From an uncultured Flavobacteriaceae bacterium (GTDB lineage Bacteria; Bacteroidota; Bacteroidia; Flavobacteriales; Flavobacteriaceae): a stretch of 24,585 nucleotides of DNA. The notes under the pieces are model-generated. The model ran no database searches. It was not told the origin of the DNA and saw nothing but the letters and a program-made list of their open reading frames with translations. Below are positions 1-7,770 of the stretch, piece after piece; position 1 is the first letter of the stretch; each line of letters starts with the position of its first letter. The stretch spans positions 1-24,585 of the forward strand of contig CAJWNW010000011.1 in NCBI GenBank assembly GCA_913044085.1, written 5' to 3'. The position numbers were made by a program, and so were the translations under genes.

Positions 1-877
1 AGAATTAGCCAGTGAAATTACAGTACAACCCATTCGTCGCTTTGGAATGGATGCAGCCATTTTGTTTTGTGATATTTTGGTCATCCCGCAAGCCATGAAT
101 ATTGAGGTCGAAATGAAGCCTAATTTTGGGCCCTTCTTGCCCAATCCCATCAGAACACAAAAACATGTAGAACGTGTCGTTGTGCCAGATGTTACAACAG
201 AATTAGATTATGTATACAAAGCCATTGCCGCGACAAAAGCGTTGCTAAATAATGAAATCCCATTGATCGGTTTTGCGGGATCTCCATGGACAATCTTGTG
301 CTATTGTGTGCAAGGGCAGGGCAGTAAAAACTTTGACAAAGCCAAAGCCTTTTGCTTTTCAAACCCCGTTGCAGCCCATCAACTTCTTCAAAAAATTACA
401 GATACCACGATTGCCTATTTAAAGGAAAAAGTGAAAGCCGGAGTCAACACCCTTCAAGTTTTTGACTCTTGGGGCGGTATGCTCTCTCCTACAGACTATC
501 AAGAGTTTTCATGGCAATATATCCATCAAATTATAGAAGCACTTAAAGAGGATGCACCTGTTATTGCTTTTGGTAAGGGCTGCTGGTTTGCATTACATGA
601 AATGGGAAAATCCAATGCTGCTGCCATTGGAATCGACTGGACCTGCTCTGCTCGAAATGCGCGATATCTCACAGGTGGAAATAAAACGCTGCAAGGAAAT
701 TTTGACCCCTCACGTTTGTTGTCTCCCCCTAAAAAAATTAAGAAAATGGTGCATGAAATGATCAATGCGTTCGGGAAAGACAAGTACATTGTAAATCTTG
801 GCCATGGAATTTTGCCAAACATCCCTGTGGACCATGCCAAGGCTTTTGTTGATGCTGTAAAAGCATACAACACATAA
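1..877 (+). CDS. hemE: Uroporphyrinogen decarboxylase, 5' end missing
   Basis: HemE decarboxylates the four acetate side chains of uroporphyrinogen III to give coproporphyrinogen III in cytoplasmic heme synthesis. The open frame runs from base 2 with no start; 291 codons are visible, so roughly the first 50 residues of a typical ~340-residue protein lie outside the window. Family landmarks are the IRRFGMDAAILF stretch at the very start, the GFAGSPWT substrate-site loop, VFDSWGGMLSP, the LQGNFDPSRLL segment and the C-terminal NLGHGILPN motif. The ATG at 47 is internal (part of the RRFGMDAAI motif) and is not the start. hemF follows 12 bases after the stop, so the two are probably co-transcribed. 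Identification is firm from motif order; only the N-terminus cannot be judged. Confidence 0.97.
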   Translation, partial: ELASEITVQPIRRFGMDAAILFCDILVIPQAMNIEVEMKPNFGPFLPNPIRTQKHVERVVVPDVTTELDYVYKAIAATKALLNNEIPLIGFAGSPWTILCYCVQGQGSKNFDKAKAFCFSNPVAAHQLLQKITDTTIAYLKEKVKAGVNTLQVFDSWGGMLSPTDYQEFSWQYIHQIIEALKEDAPVIAFGKGCWFALHEMGKSNAAAIGIDWTCSARNARYLTGGNKTLQGNFDPSRLLSPPKKIKKMVHEMINAFGKDKYIVNLGHGILPNIPVDHAKAFVDAVKAYNT

Positions 878-889
878 ATTTATAATGGA

Positions 890-1792
890 ATGAAAGAGGT
901 CTTTTACAGCTATATCGAAACCCTTCAAAATCAAATAACATCAGCTCTAGAATTGATTGACGGCTGTGCACAATTTGAAGAAGATCTTTGGAGGCGAAAA
1001 GAAGGGGGTGGTGGCCGCACACGTATTATGCAAAATGGCGGGGTCTTTGAAAAAGGCGGGGTTAATATTTCGAAGGTTTTTGGGCCCCTACCAAAAGCGA
1101 TGCAAGCCTATTTTAAAGTTGAAGATGTTGATTTTTTTGCCTGTGGCTTAAGTCTTGTAATGCATCCCAAAAATCCGATGGTGCCCACGGTACATGCCAA
1201 TTGGCGCTATTTTGAAATGTACGATAAAAGCGGGGAGCTTATCGACCAATGGTTCGGAGGTGGCCTGGACTTGACGCCTTACTATTTGTTTGAAGAAGAC
1301 GCTGAGTATTTTCACTTGCAGTGTAAAAATGCCTGCGATAGACACAACAGCAATTTTTATCAAAATTACAAAAAAGCCTGTGACGCCTATTTTTACAACA
1401 GTCATAGAAAAGAAGCACGTGGTGTGGGCGGCTTGTTTTTTGATTATTGCAAATCAAACGAGCAAATGAATATGCAACAATGGTATGATTTTATAACCGA
1501 TGTTGGAGATCACTTTTTAGAAGCTTACCTGCCAATTGTACAAAAAAGAAAAGACTTGCCATACACCGCTGTTGAACGCCAGTGGCAAGAAATTAGAAGG
1601 GGCCGCTATGTGGAGTTTAACCTGGTTCATGACAAAGGCACCCTCTTTGGTCTTAAGACCAATGGAAGAATTGAAAGTATTTTGATGAGTTTACCCCCAC
1701 ATGTACAATGGGCCTATGACCATCACCCTGCCCCAAACAGTAGAGAAGAAGCATTAATTGAGGTGTTAAAACACCCTAAAAACTGGGTTTAA
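890..1792 (+). CDS. hemF: Oxygen-dependent coproporphyrinogen III oxidase
   Basis: HemF converts coproporphyrinogen III to protoporphyrinogen IX by oxidative decarboxylation of two propionates, using O2. The 300-residue product has the usual length. Visible family motifs are the Gly-rich KEGGGGRTRIM (about residues 38-47), VPTVHANWRYFEM (98-110), the hallmark FGGGLDLTPYY (122-132), GGLFFDYC (180-187) and the C-terminal LPPHVQWAYDH. The ATG at 890 lies 12 bases after hemE; an earlier ATG at 885 reads only two codons before a stop. hemB begins one base after the hemF stop, so hemE-hemF-hemB is a tight operon-like run. Using the O2-dependent enzyme implies heme synthesis under aerobic conditions; whether an anaerobic HemN exists elsewhere cannot be seen here. 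Confidence 0.98.
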   Translation: MKEVFYSYIETLQNQITSALELIDGCAQFEEDLWRRKEGGGGRTRIMQNGGVFEKGGVNISKVFGPLPKAMQAYFKVEDVDFFACGLSLVMHPKNPMVPTVHANWRYFEMYDKSGELIDQWFGGGLDLTPYYLFEEDAEYFHLQCKNACDRHNSNFYQNYKKACDAYFYNSHRKEARGVGGLFFDYCKSNEQMNMQQWYDFITDVGDHFLEAYLPIVQKRKDLPYTAVERQWQEIRRGRYVEFNLVHDKGTLFGLKTNGRIESILMSLPPHVQWAYDHHPAPNSREEALIEVLKHPKNWV

Positions 1793-1793
1793 T

Positions 1794-2783
1794 ATGTATC
1801 CATTAAGAAGAAACAGGCGCTTGCGCGCAAACGAAGCCATCCGAAATTTAGTGAGGGAAAATGCCGTCACGCCAAATGATTTTTTGGTGCCATTATTTGT
1901 AGTCGAAGGCAAGGGGATTAAACAAGAAATTACAGCGATGCCAAACTATTTTCGACACAGCTTAGACACACTTGTAAAAGAAGTCAAACTATTGTGGGAT
2001 TTGGGCCTTAAAGCCGTATTGCTATTTGTGAAAGTTGAAGCGTCACTAAAAGACAATCACGGTTCTGAAGCGCTTAACCCTAATGGCTTGATGCAACGCG
2101 CTATAAAAACCATTAAAAACAGCTGCCCTGATATGCTGGTTATGACGGATGTCGCGTTAGATCCCTATTCTATTTATGGCCATGATGGCGTGGTTGAAAA
2201 AGGACAAATTGTAAACGACCAAACCGTTGAAATTCTTGCAAAAATGAGTCTGTCTCACGCCACAGCTGGTGCCAATTTTGTTGCGCCTAGTGATATGATG
2301 GATGGACGGATTTTATCGATTCGGGAAGCCTTAGAAGAGAATGGTTTTGTGGACACTGGAATTATGAGCTACAGTGCGAAATACGCCTCCTCTTTCTACG
2401 GCCCTTTTAGAAGCGCTTTAGATTCTGCGCCTTGTGAAAAAGACAACATTCTCAAGGACAAAAAAACCTACCAAATGGACTGTGCAAACCGCATTGAAGC
2501 CATGAGAGAAACTGAAATGGACATTGCAGAAGGGGCAGACATTGTCATGGTGAAGCCTGGCTTGGCTTATTTAGATATCATACGAGACATTAAAAATGAA
2601 TTTGATGTGCCTATTGCCGCTTATCAAGTAAGTGGAGAATATGCGATGATAAAAGCTGCAAGTGAAAAAGGTTGGTTGGAGCACGATCGAATAATGCTTG
2701 AAACAACAATGGCTTTCAAGCGGGCTGGAGCCAGCCTTATCGCCAGCTATTTTGCAAAAGACATCGCAAAACTGATTGGATAA
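1794..2783 (+). CDS. hemB: Porphobilinogen synthase (5-aminolevulinate dehydratase), non-zinc type
   Basis: HemB condenses two 5-aminolevulinate molecules to porphobilinogen, the first common pyrrole of tetrapyrrole synthesis. The 329-residue product has full family length. The two Schiff-base lysines are recognisable as K196 (in SYSAKYASSFYGPFR) and K254 (in VMVKPGLAYLD). The active-site metal loop reads TDVALDPYSIYGHDG: the three cysteines of the zinc enzymes (DVCxCxxxxxGHCG) are replaced by A121, D123 and D131. That pattern is known from Mg2+-dependent, zinc-independent enzymes such as the Pseudomonas type. The N-terminal MYPLRRNRRLRANEAIRNL fits the family arm that mediates oligomerisation. 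The start is one base after the hemF stop, consistent with translational coupling. Function is firm; the metal preference is inferred from the loop residues. Confidence 0.98.
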   Translation: MYPLRRNRRLRANEAIRNLVRENAVTPNDFLVPLFVVEGKGIKQEITAMPNYFRHSLDTLVKEVKLLWDLGLKAVLLFVKVEASLKDNHGSEALNPNGLMQRAIKTIKNSCPDMLVMTDVALDPYSIYGHDGVVEKGQIVNDQTVEILAKMSLSHATAGANFVAPSDMMDGRILSIREALEENGFVDTGIMSYSAKYASSFYGPFRSALDSAPCEKDNILKDKKTYQMDCANRIEAMRETEMDIAEGADIVMVKPGLAYLDIIRDIKNEFDVPIAAYQVSGEYAMIKAASEKGWLEHDRIMLETTMAFKRAGASLIASYFAKDIAKLIG

Positions 2784-2807
2784 AGAAACCTAAGATTATT
2801 TTTTGGT

Positions 2808-2815
2808 TATCTTTA
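2808..2815 (+). promoter_or_regulatory. Weak -7-like box before the serine hydrolase gene
   Basis: TATCTTTA differs from the Bacteroidota TAnnTTTG consensus at the last base and lies 18 bases before the ATG at 2834, inside the 50-base gap after hemB. I see no -33 TTG at a suitable distance, so the gene may instead be read through from hemB. Confidence 0.25.
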
Positions 2816-2833
2816 TAACAAATTACAAACAAA

Positions 2834-4000
2834 ATGAACTTACTGAAAAAAACACTCAAGTGGGCCCTATTGAGCGTTATTACACTAGTCGCTGTTTTAT
2901 ATATAACAGATACAGACTACCTCATCAAAGCAGTCCGAACGGTATATTTTAAAGGATATACAACCGCATCTATAAATGACTATGTCTATTTTGACAATGC
3001 TGTTGTGCACGCCGATGCATCTGACGAATGGCCGCTGCACAAAGACTACAATAAAAATACTGCAACAAAAAAACTATCAGCGCTACATAAATCGCAAGGC
3101 TCGGTCGCTTATTTAATTATTAAAAATGACAGCATTTTACATGAGTCGTATCATGATGCCTACGACGAAAACTCTAAAAGTAATTCTTTTTCAATGGCTA
3201 AAAGCTATGTCTGTGGGCTTTTAGGAAAAGCCATAATGGATGGTTATATTGAGAGTTTGGAACAGCCTGTAAGTGACTTTTTTCCGCAATACTCAGACGG
3301 ACTTTCAGCCAAAGTAACCGTTGGGGATCTTGCCTCAATGGCATCAGGCTCCAGCTGGATAGAAGATTATTACTGGCCCATCAATATCACAGCCAAGGCT
3401 TATTACGGAAAGGAGCTTGAAGAAACTATTTTGGGATTGTCAACGGTTAAAACGCCTGGACGGGCTTTTGAGTACTCAAGCGGAGATACGCAATTATTAG
3501 CCATGGTCATTGAAAAAGCAACAGATAAAAAGTTATACGACTATCTGTCTGAAAGTTTTTGGATTCCACTAGAATCAAAAAATGATGCCCTTTGGCAGGT
3601 TGACAGCAAAGATAATGATCATGTAAAAGCCTACTGTTGTATTGCCAGCAATGCCAGAGATTTTGCGCGTTTTGGAAAACTCTACAAAGACCACGGCAAG
3701 TGGAAAGGCCAACAAATTTTAGACTCTACTTATGTTGCTAAAAGCATCCAGCCGCGCTTTAAAGAGAGTCCTGAGTATGGCTATGGTTTTTGGCTACAAA
3801 AAAGAGATGGAAAGTCTTTTTTTATGATGGAAGGCCATTTGGGGCAATGTGTGGTGGTGATTCCCGATGACAACATTATCGTGGTACGGCTGGGGCATGG
3901 AAAAGAATCTTTTGGTCGCAATCCTTACAATGGGGACATCACTGTTTATATTGAGGAGGCTTATAAAATAATCGCTGATGCTGAACAAAATCAATCTTGA
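2834..4000 (+). CDS. Membrane-anchored serine hydrolase, class C beta-lactamase / PBP4-like fold
   Basis: The 388-residue product begins with a short basic segment and a hydrophobic stretch (about residues 9-24), which looks like an uncleaved signal anchor; the rest would face the periplasm. Serine-hydrolase family (Pfam Beta-lactamase) motifs are visible: S120-M-A-K123 as the SxxK nucleophile/base pair inside SNSFSMAKSY, Y214-S-S216 as the YxN/YxS element in FEYSSGD, and a G334-H-L-G337 turn in the place of the KTG-like strand motif. The family includes D-amino-peptidases, esterases and true lactamases, so the substrate cannot be assigned; antibiotic hydrolysis should not be assumed. It sits between hemB and an exonuclease gene, and its 3' end overlaps the latter by 23 bases. 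Family confident, substrate unknown. Confidence 0.85.
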   Translation: MNLLKKTLKWALLSVITLVAVLYITDTDYLIKAVRTVYFKGYTTASINDYVYFDNAVVHADASDEWPLHKDYNKNTATKKLSALHKSQGSVAYLIIKNDSILHESYHDAYDENSKSNSFSMAKSYVCGLLGKAIMDGYIESLEQPVSDFFPQYSDGLSAKVTVGDLASMASGSSWIEDYYWPINITAKAYYGKELEETILGLSTVKTPGRAFEYSSGDTQLLAMVIEKATDKKLYDYLSESFWIPLESKNDALWQVDSKDNDHVKAYCCIASNARDFARFGKLYKDHGKWKGQQILDSTYVAKSIQPRFKESPEYGYGFWLQKRDGKSFFMMEGHLGQCVVVIPDDNIIVVRLGHGKESFGRNPYNGDITVYIEEAYKIIADAEQNQS

Positions 4001-4691
4001 GAACGTCTTATTTTTAGACATTGAAACGGTTCCTGAAGCACAAGATTTTGACGATTTGACAGCCGAAAAGCAAGTCCTTTGGGCCAAAAAATCTCAATAC
4101 CAACGTAAGGAAGACTTCAGCCCTAAAGCATTTTATCCCCGGGCTGGTATTTGGGCAGAATTTGGAAAAATCATATGCATTTCTGTTGGCCATTTTATCT
4201 TGGAAACCGATTCAAAAAAATTTCGCATTACCACATTTACCGGGAAAGAAAAAGCGCTTCTGTTGGAGTTTAAAGAATTGCTTGATAAACATTTTAACGG
4301 TCGGAGGCATTTGCTTTGCGCCCACAATGGCAAGGAATTTGACTTTCCGTTTATCGCCAGAAGGATGCTCATTCACAAAATAGAATTACCGTCTAAACTC
4401 AATTTATTTGGGAAAAAACCTTGGGAAATCCCGCATCTAGACACCCTTGAACTGTGGAAGTTTGGGGATTACAAACACTATACCTCTTTAAAACTAATGA
4501 CCAATGTCCTTGGAATTCCTTCGCCGAAAGATGACATTGATGGCAGTGAAATTTATCGGGTTTTTTACAAAGAAAAGGATCTCCAACGCATCATTGCTTA
4601 TTGCCAAAAAGACACCTTAGCGGTGGCTCAAATTCTATTGCGCTTAAGAAACGAGCCCCTTTTAAACGCGAGGGAAATTAATTATATTTAA
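3978..4691 (+). CDS. Predicted 3'-5' exonuclease (DnaQ/PolB-like ribonuclease H fold)
   Basis: The 237-residue protein carries the three acidic exonuclease motifs in order: Exo I D14-I-E16 in VLFLDIETVPE, Exo II with N117 and D122 in AHNGKEFDFPF, and Exo III as Y208-x3-D212 in YCQKDTLAVA. This matches the PolB-like predicted 3'-5' exonuclease family (DEDDy type), which would use two metal ions to remove nucleotides from a 3' end. There is no polymerase domain; the protein is a stand-alone exonuclease of usual length. Its ATG lies 23 bases inside the upstream serine-hydrolase gene. The start is kept because Exo I lies only 14 residues in. The role could be DNA repair or RNA trimming; neither neighbour is informative. 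Confidence 0.85.
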   Translation: MLNKINLENVLFLDIETVPEAQDFDDLTAEKQVLWAKKSQYQRKEDFSPKAFYPRAGIWAEFGKIICISVGHFILETDSKKFRITTFTGKEKALLLEFKELLDKHFNGRRHLLCAHNGKEFDFPFIARRMLIHKIELPSKLNLFGKKPWEIPHLDTLELWKFGDYKHYTSLKLMTNVLGIPSPKDDIDGSEIYRVFYKEKDLQRIIAYCQKDTLAVAQILLRLRNEPLLNAREINYI

Positions 4692-4694
4692 GTC

Positions 4695-6386
4695 ATGGAA
4701 GACAAGCCCATTCTTAGTGTTAAAGATTTGCGTATCGCATTTCAAAGCATAGATGGTTTTAATTCGGTTGTGCATAACATTGCTTTCGATGTTTTTGAAA
4801 ATGAAATAATAGGAATTGTAGGAGAAAGTGGGTCGGGAAAATCTGTCACCGCCCTATCCCTTATGCAGTTGTTGCCAAAGAGTCAAAAAACGCAAGTTTC
4901 TGGGACGATTACCTACCAAGGTAGGGATTTGAATTCTCTTACAGAGACGAGTATGCAGGATTTGAGAGGTCGAGAAATCTCAATGATTTTTCAAGAGCCC
5001 ATGAGTGCTCTAAACCCATCCATGCGCTGTGGAGATCAGGTAAAAGAAATCATATTACACCATGGTATTGTGAATAAAGAGGCCGCGCCGGCTGAAGTCC
5101 TTCATTTATTCGATAGTGTTAAAATGCCATCTCCGGCTGAAGCCATGCGGAAATACCCTCATGAACTTTCAGGAGGCCAACAACAACGTGTTATGATTGC
5201 AATGGCCATTGCTTGTAAACCAAAAGTTCTCATTGCAGACGAACCCACGACCGCTTTAGATGTAACCGTTCAAAAAGAAATCATTTCCTTATTGAAGCGG
5301 CTGCAAAAAGAGACCAAAATGAGTGTGATTTTCATCAGCCATGATTTAGCCTTGGTTTCGGAAATAGCACAAAGGACATTGGTGATGTACCAAGGAAAAA
5401 TTGTAGAAAAGGGAGCGACAAAAACAATTTTTAAAACGCCTAAAAATGACTACACGAAAGCATTGATTGCTGCAAGGCCTGAAATAGGAAAAAGGCTCCA
5501 AAAACTCCCAACCATTAAGGACATTTTATTGGATTCAAAAAATGCGGCAATTATAACCAAAAAAGAAAGAGAAAAAAAACACAAGGCCCTTTATGCCGAC
5601 CCCCCAATTTTAGAGGTTACAAACTTGGGAAAAGTATATTACAAAAGCATTGGTTTCTTCGGAGAGAAAGCAGCTTTTAAAGCCGTCGATGGGGTTAGTT
5701 TTAAACTTTATGAAGGGGAAACTTTAGGGCTGGTGGGTGAGTCGGGCTGCGGAAAATCTAGTTTAGGTAACGCCATTTTACAGCTGGATAAAGCAACTTC
5801 AGGAAGCATTATATACAAAGGAAAAGACCTTGGGATACTGTCAAAAAAAGCACTGAGGCAGCTGCGAAAAGAAGTTCAAATTATATTCCAAGATCCCTTG
5901 AGTTCATTAAACCCAAGACTGACGGTTGGAGAGGCCATTATGGAGCCTATGAAAGTCCATAAATTGCATAAAAATTATGCCGCTCGTAAATTAAAAACAT
6001 TAGAACTCTTAGATAAAGTTGGCCTGGACCGTTCGGCTTTTGAACGTTATCCTCATGAATTTTCTGGAGGTCAAAGGCAACGTATTGGGATTGCAAGAAC
6101 CATTGCTGTGGAGCCAAAACTCATTTTATGTGATGAATCCGTTTCTGCACTCGACATTTCGGTTCAAGCTCAAGTATTAAACCTTCTCAACGGACTGAAA
6201 AAAGATTTTGGATTTACCTACATATTTATTTCACACGATTTGGCGGTTGTCAAATACATGTCAGACCAACTTATAGTGATGGACAAAGGAAAAATTGTGG
6301 AAAAAGGAGAAGCAGATGCCGTGTACGCAAAGCCAAAAAAACCTTACACAAAAAAACTTATAGGTGCCATCCCAAAGGGTTTATAG
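4695..6386 (+). CDS. Tandem ATP-binding subunit of a dipeptide/oligopeptide-type ABC transporter
   Basis: One 563-residue polypeptide contains two complete ABC ATPase domains, as in fused DppD-DppF, YejF or GsiA proteins. Domain 1: Walker A GESGSGKS (43-50), signature LSGGQQQR (158-165), Walker B VLIADEP (178-184), switch histidine in ISHDLAL. Domain 2: Walker A GESGCGKS (348-355), signature FSGGQRQR (456-463), Walker B LILCDES (476-482), ISHDLAV. Each domain ends with the PYTKxLI segment typical of the oligopeptide-transporter C-terminal region. It would couple ATP hydrolysis to import of peptides or similar solutes. No permease or binding-protein gene is in the window, so the substrate is unknown and the partners must be elsewhere. 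The ATG lies 3 bases after the exonuclease stop; the 3' end overlaps scoB tail-to-tail by 6 bases. Confidence 0.93.
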   Translation: MEDKPILSVKDLRIAFQSIDGFNSVVHNIAFDVFENEIIGIVGESGSGKSVTALSLMQLLPKSQKTQVSGTITYQGRDLNSLTETSMQDLRGREISMIFQEPMSALNPSMRCGDQVKEIILHHGIVNKEAAPAEVLHLFDSVKMPSPAEAMRKYPHELSGGQQQRVMIAMAIACKPKVLIADEPTTALDVTVQKEIISLLKRLQKETKMSVIFISHDLALVSEIAQRTLVMYQGKIVEKGATKTIFKTPKNDYTKALIAARPEIGKRLQKLPTIKDILLDSKNAAIITKKEREKKHKALYADPPILEVTNLGKVYYKSIGFFGEKAAFKAVDGVSFKLYEGETLGLVGESGCGKSSLGNAILQLDKATSGSIIYKGKDLGILSKKALRQLRKEVQIIFQDPLSSLNPRLTVGEAIMEPMKVHKLHKNYAARKLKTLELLDKVGLDRSAFERYPHEFSGGQRQRIGIARTIAVEPKLILCDESVSALDISVQAQVLNLLNGLKKDFGFTYIFISHDLAVVKYMSDQLIVMDKGKIVEKGEADAVYAKPKKPYTKKLIGAIPKGL

Positions 6387-7034
6387 TGTCATTTCTGGAA
6401 TCGATCCATCCACAATCAAATGGCCTTCAGTCGCCGCTTGAATCGTTTCAACTGTAACCCCTGGTGCGCGTTCTAAAAGTTTAAATCCTTGCTTGGTAAC
6501 TTCAAGAACAGCTAAGTTTGTTACAATTTTTTTGACGCAATTGACCCCGGTTAGTGGCAGGCTACAGCGTTTTAAAAGCTTCGACTCGCCTCGTTTGTTG
6601 GTGTGCATCATGGCCACAATAATGTTTTCGGCGCTGGCCACCAAGTCCATGGCGCCCCCCATGCCCTTGACCAAACGCCCAGGAATTTTCCAATTGGCAA
6701 TATCTCCATTTTCGGCGACCTCCATGGCGCCCAAAATAGTCAAATCTACATGTTTGCCTCTAATCATTGAAAAACTCATAGCAGAATCAAAATAGCTCGC
6801 TCCATCCAAGGCCGTAATGGTTTGCTTTCCAGCATTGATTAAATCGGCATCTTCTTCTCCCTCAAAAGGAAAAGGGCCCATGCCTAAAATGCCATTTTCA
6901 CTTTGAAAATCGACCTCAATATCGGCGCTTACGAAATTCGCAACAAGGGTAGGAATTCCAATTCCTAAATTGACATAATAACCCGGTTTGACTTCTTTGG
7001 AAATTCGTTTTGCAATTCCATTTTTATCTAACAT
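6381..7034 (-). CDS. scoB: 3-oxoacid CoA-transferase, subunit B
   Basis: This is the beta subunit of a class I CoA-transferase, which moves CoA between succinyl-CoA and acetoacetate or a related 3-oxoacid. The 217-residue length fits the family. Visible features are the glycine turn VNLGIGIPTL (21-30) and the SENGILGMGP loop, where E46 is the expected catalytic glutamate that forms the thioester intermediate. DGASYFDSAMSFSMIRGKHVD and the WKIPGRLVKGMGGAMDLV segment are typical of ScoB/PcaJ-type subunits. The gene follows scoA by 11 bases, as expected for two subunits of one heterodimer or heterotetramer. It is the last gene of the minus-strand block. Homologous AtoDA or PcaIJ enzymes have similar motifs, so the exact acid acceptor is not settled. 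Confidence 0.94.
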   Translation of the reverse strand: MLDKNGIAKRISKEVKPGYYVNLGIGIPTLVANFVSADIEVDFQSENGILGMGPFPFEGEEDADLINAGKQTITALDGASYFDSAMSFSMIRGKHVDLTILGAMEVAENGDIANWKIPGRLVKGMGGAMDLVASAENIIVAMMHTNKRGESKLLKRCSLPLTGVNCVKKIVTNLAVLEVTKQGFKLLERAPGVTVETIQAATEGHLIVDGSIPEMTL

Positions 7035-7045
7035 ATACTTTGCTT

Positions 7046-7747
7046 TTAAGGGTTTGGAGTCAGTGTGCGTTGTTCAATGCGTTTCTCGTAATCCTGACCT
7101 TGAAAAATTCGCTGAACGAAAATCCCAGGAATGTGAATATGGTTTGGGTCTAAGGCCCCTGCAGGCACTAATTCTTCAACCTCAGCAACTGTAATTTTCG
7201 CTGCTCCGCACATATTTGGATTGAAATTTCTTGCGGTTCCTTTAAAAATTAAATTTCCTGCCGTGTCTCCTTTCCAGGCTTTTACAAAAGAGAAGTCGGC
7301 TTTAAAAGCGTATTCTAAGACATGCATTTTCCCGTCAAATTCACGGGTTTCCTTGCCTTCGGCAACTTCTGTTCCAAAACCTGCAGGGGTGTAAATTGCT
7401 GGGAAGCCCGCTTGAGCGGCCCTGCAACGCTCAGCCAAAGTGCCTTGTGGAATCAGTTCGACCTCCAATTCGCCAGAGAGCATTTGACGCTCAAATTCGT
7501 CATTCTCTCCAACATAAGAAGAGATCATTTTTTTTATTTGATGCTTCTGAAGCAAGTACCCCAAGCCAAAATTATCGACGCCTGCATTGTTTGATATGCA
7601 AGTCAAATCTTTAACATTGATAGCGACCAGTTCGGCAATGGCATTTTCAGGAATTCCGCAAAGGCCAAAGCCCCCCAAAAGCAAGGTCATGCCGCTTTGC
7701 ACGCCTTCAAGGGCTTTTTGTACATTTTTTACAGTTTTATTAATCAT
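7046..7747 (-). CDS. scoA: 3-oxoacid CoA-transferase, subunit A
   Basis: The alpha subunit partners with the downstream ScoB. The 233-residue product contains the family's LLGGFGLCGIPENAI glycine motif (about 23-37), the SNNAGVDNFGLG segment, QGTLAERCRAAQAGFPA and the ARNFNPNMCGAAKITVAEVEE region, all characteristic of class I CoA-transferase alpha chains. The enzyme would act in acetoacetate/ketone-body use, in branched-chain amino-acid breakdown or in butyrate metabolism. The gene begins 23 bases after the PBP1A stop, close enough for co-transcription with the gldH-PBP1A pair, though an internal promoter cannot be excluded. No metabolic partner gene such as a thiolase is nearby. Confidence 0.94.
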   Translation of the reverse strand: MINKTVKNVQKALEGVQSGMTLLLGGFGLCGIPENAIAELVAINVKDLTCISNNAGVDNFGLGYLLQKHQIKKMISSYVGENDEFERQMLSGELEVELIPQGTLAERCRAAQAGFPAIYTPAGFGTEVAEGKETREFDGKMHVLEYAFKADFSFVKAWKGDTAGNLIFKGTARNFNPNMCGAAKITVAEVEELVPAGALDPNHIHIPGIFVQRIFQGQDYEKRIEQRTLTPNP

Positions 7748-7770
7748 TTATTAAACTTTTAGTGAAGAAA

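Noticed and set aside
526..873. Antisense open frames over hemE, and similar ones over recA (12614-12997), trpS (14290-14613) and atpG/atpA.
   Set aside because: They lie opposite well-identified conserved genes, carry no recognisable domain and are explained by codon bias of the sense strand.
885..893. Two-codon frame ATG GAA TGA overlapping the hemF start.
   Set aside because: Could be a leader minicistron but is just as likely chance; nothing supports a role.
2834..4000. Antibiotic-resistance beta-lactamase.
   Set aside because: SxxK and YSS motifs place it in the broad serine-hydrolase superfamily; membrane anchoring and lack of a canonical KTG argue against a dedicated lactamase.
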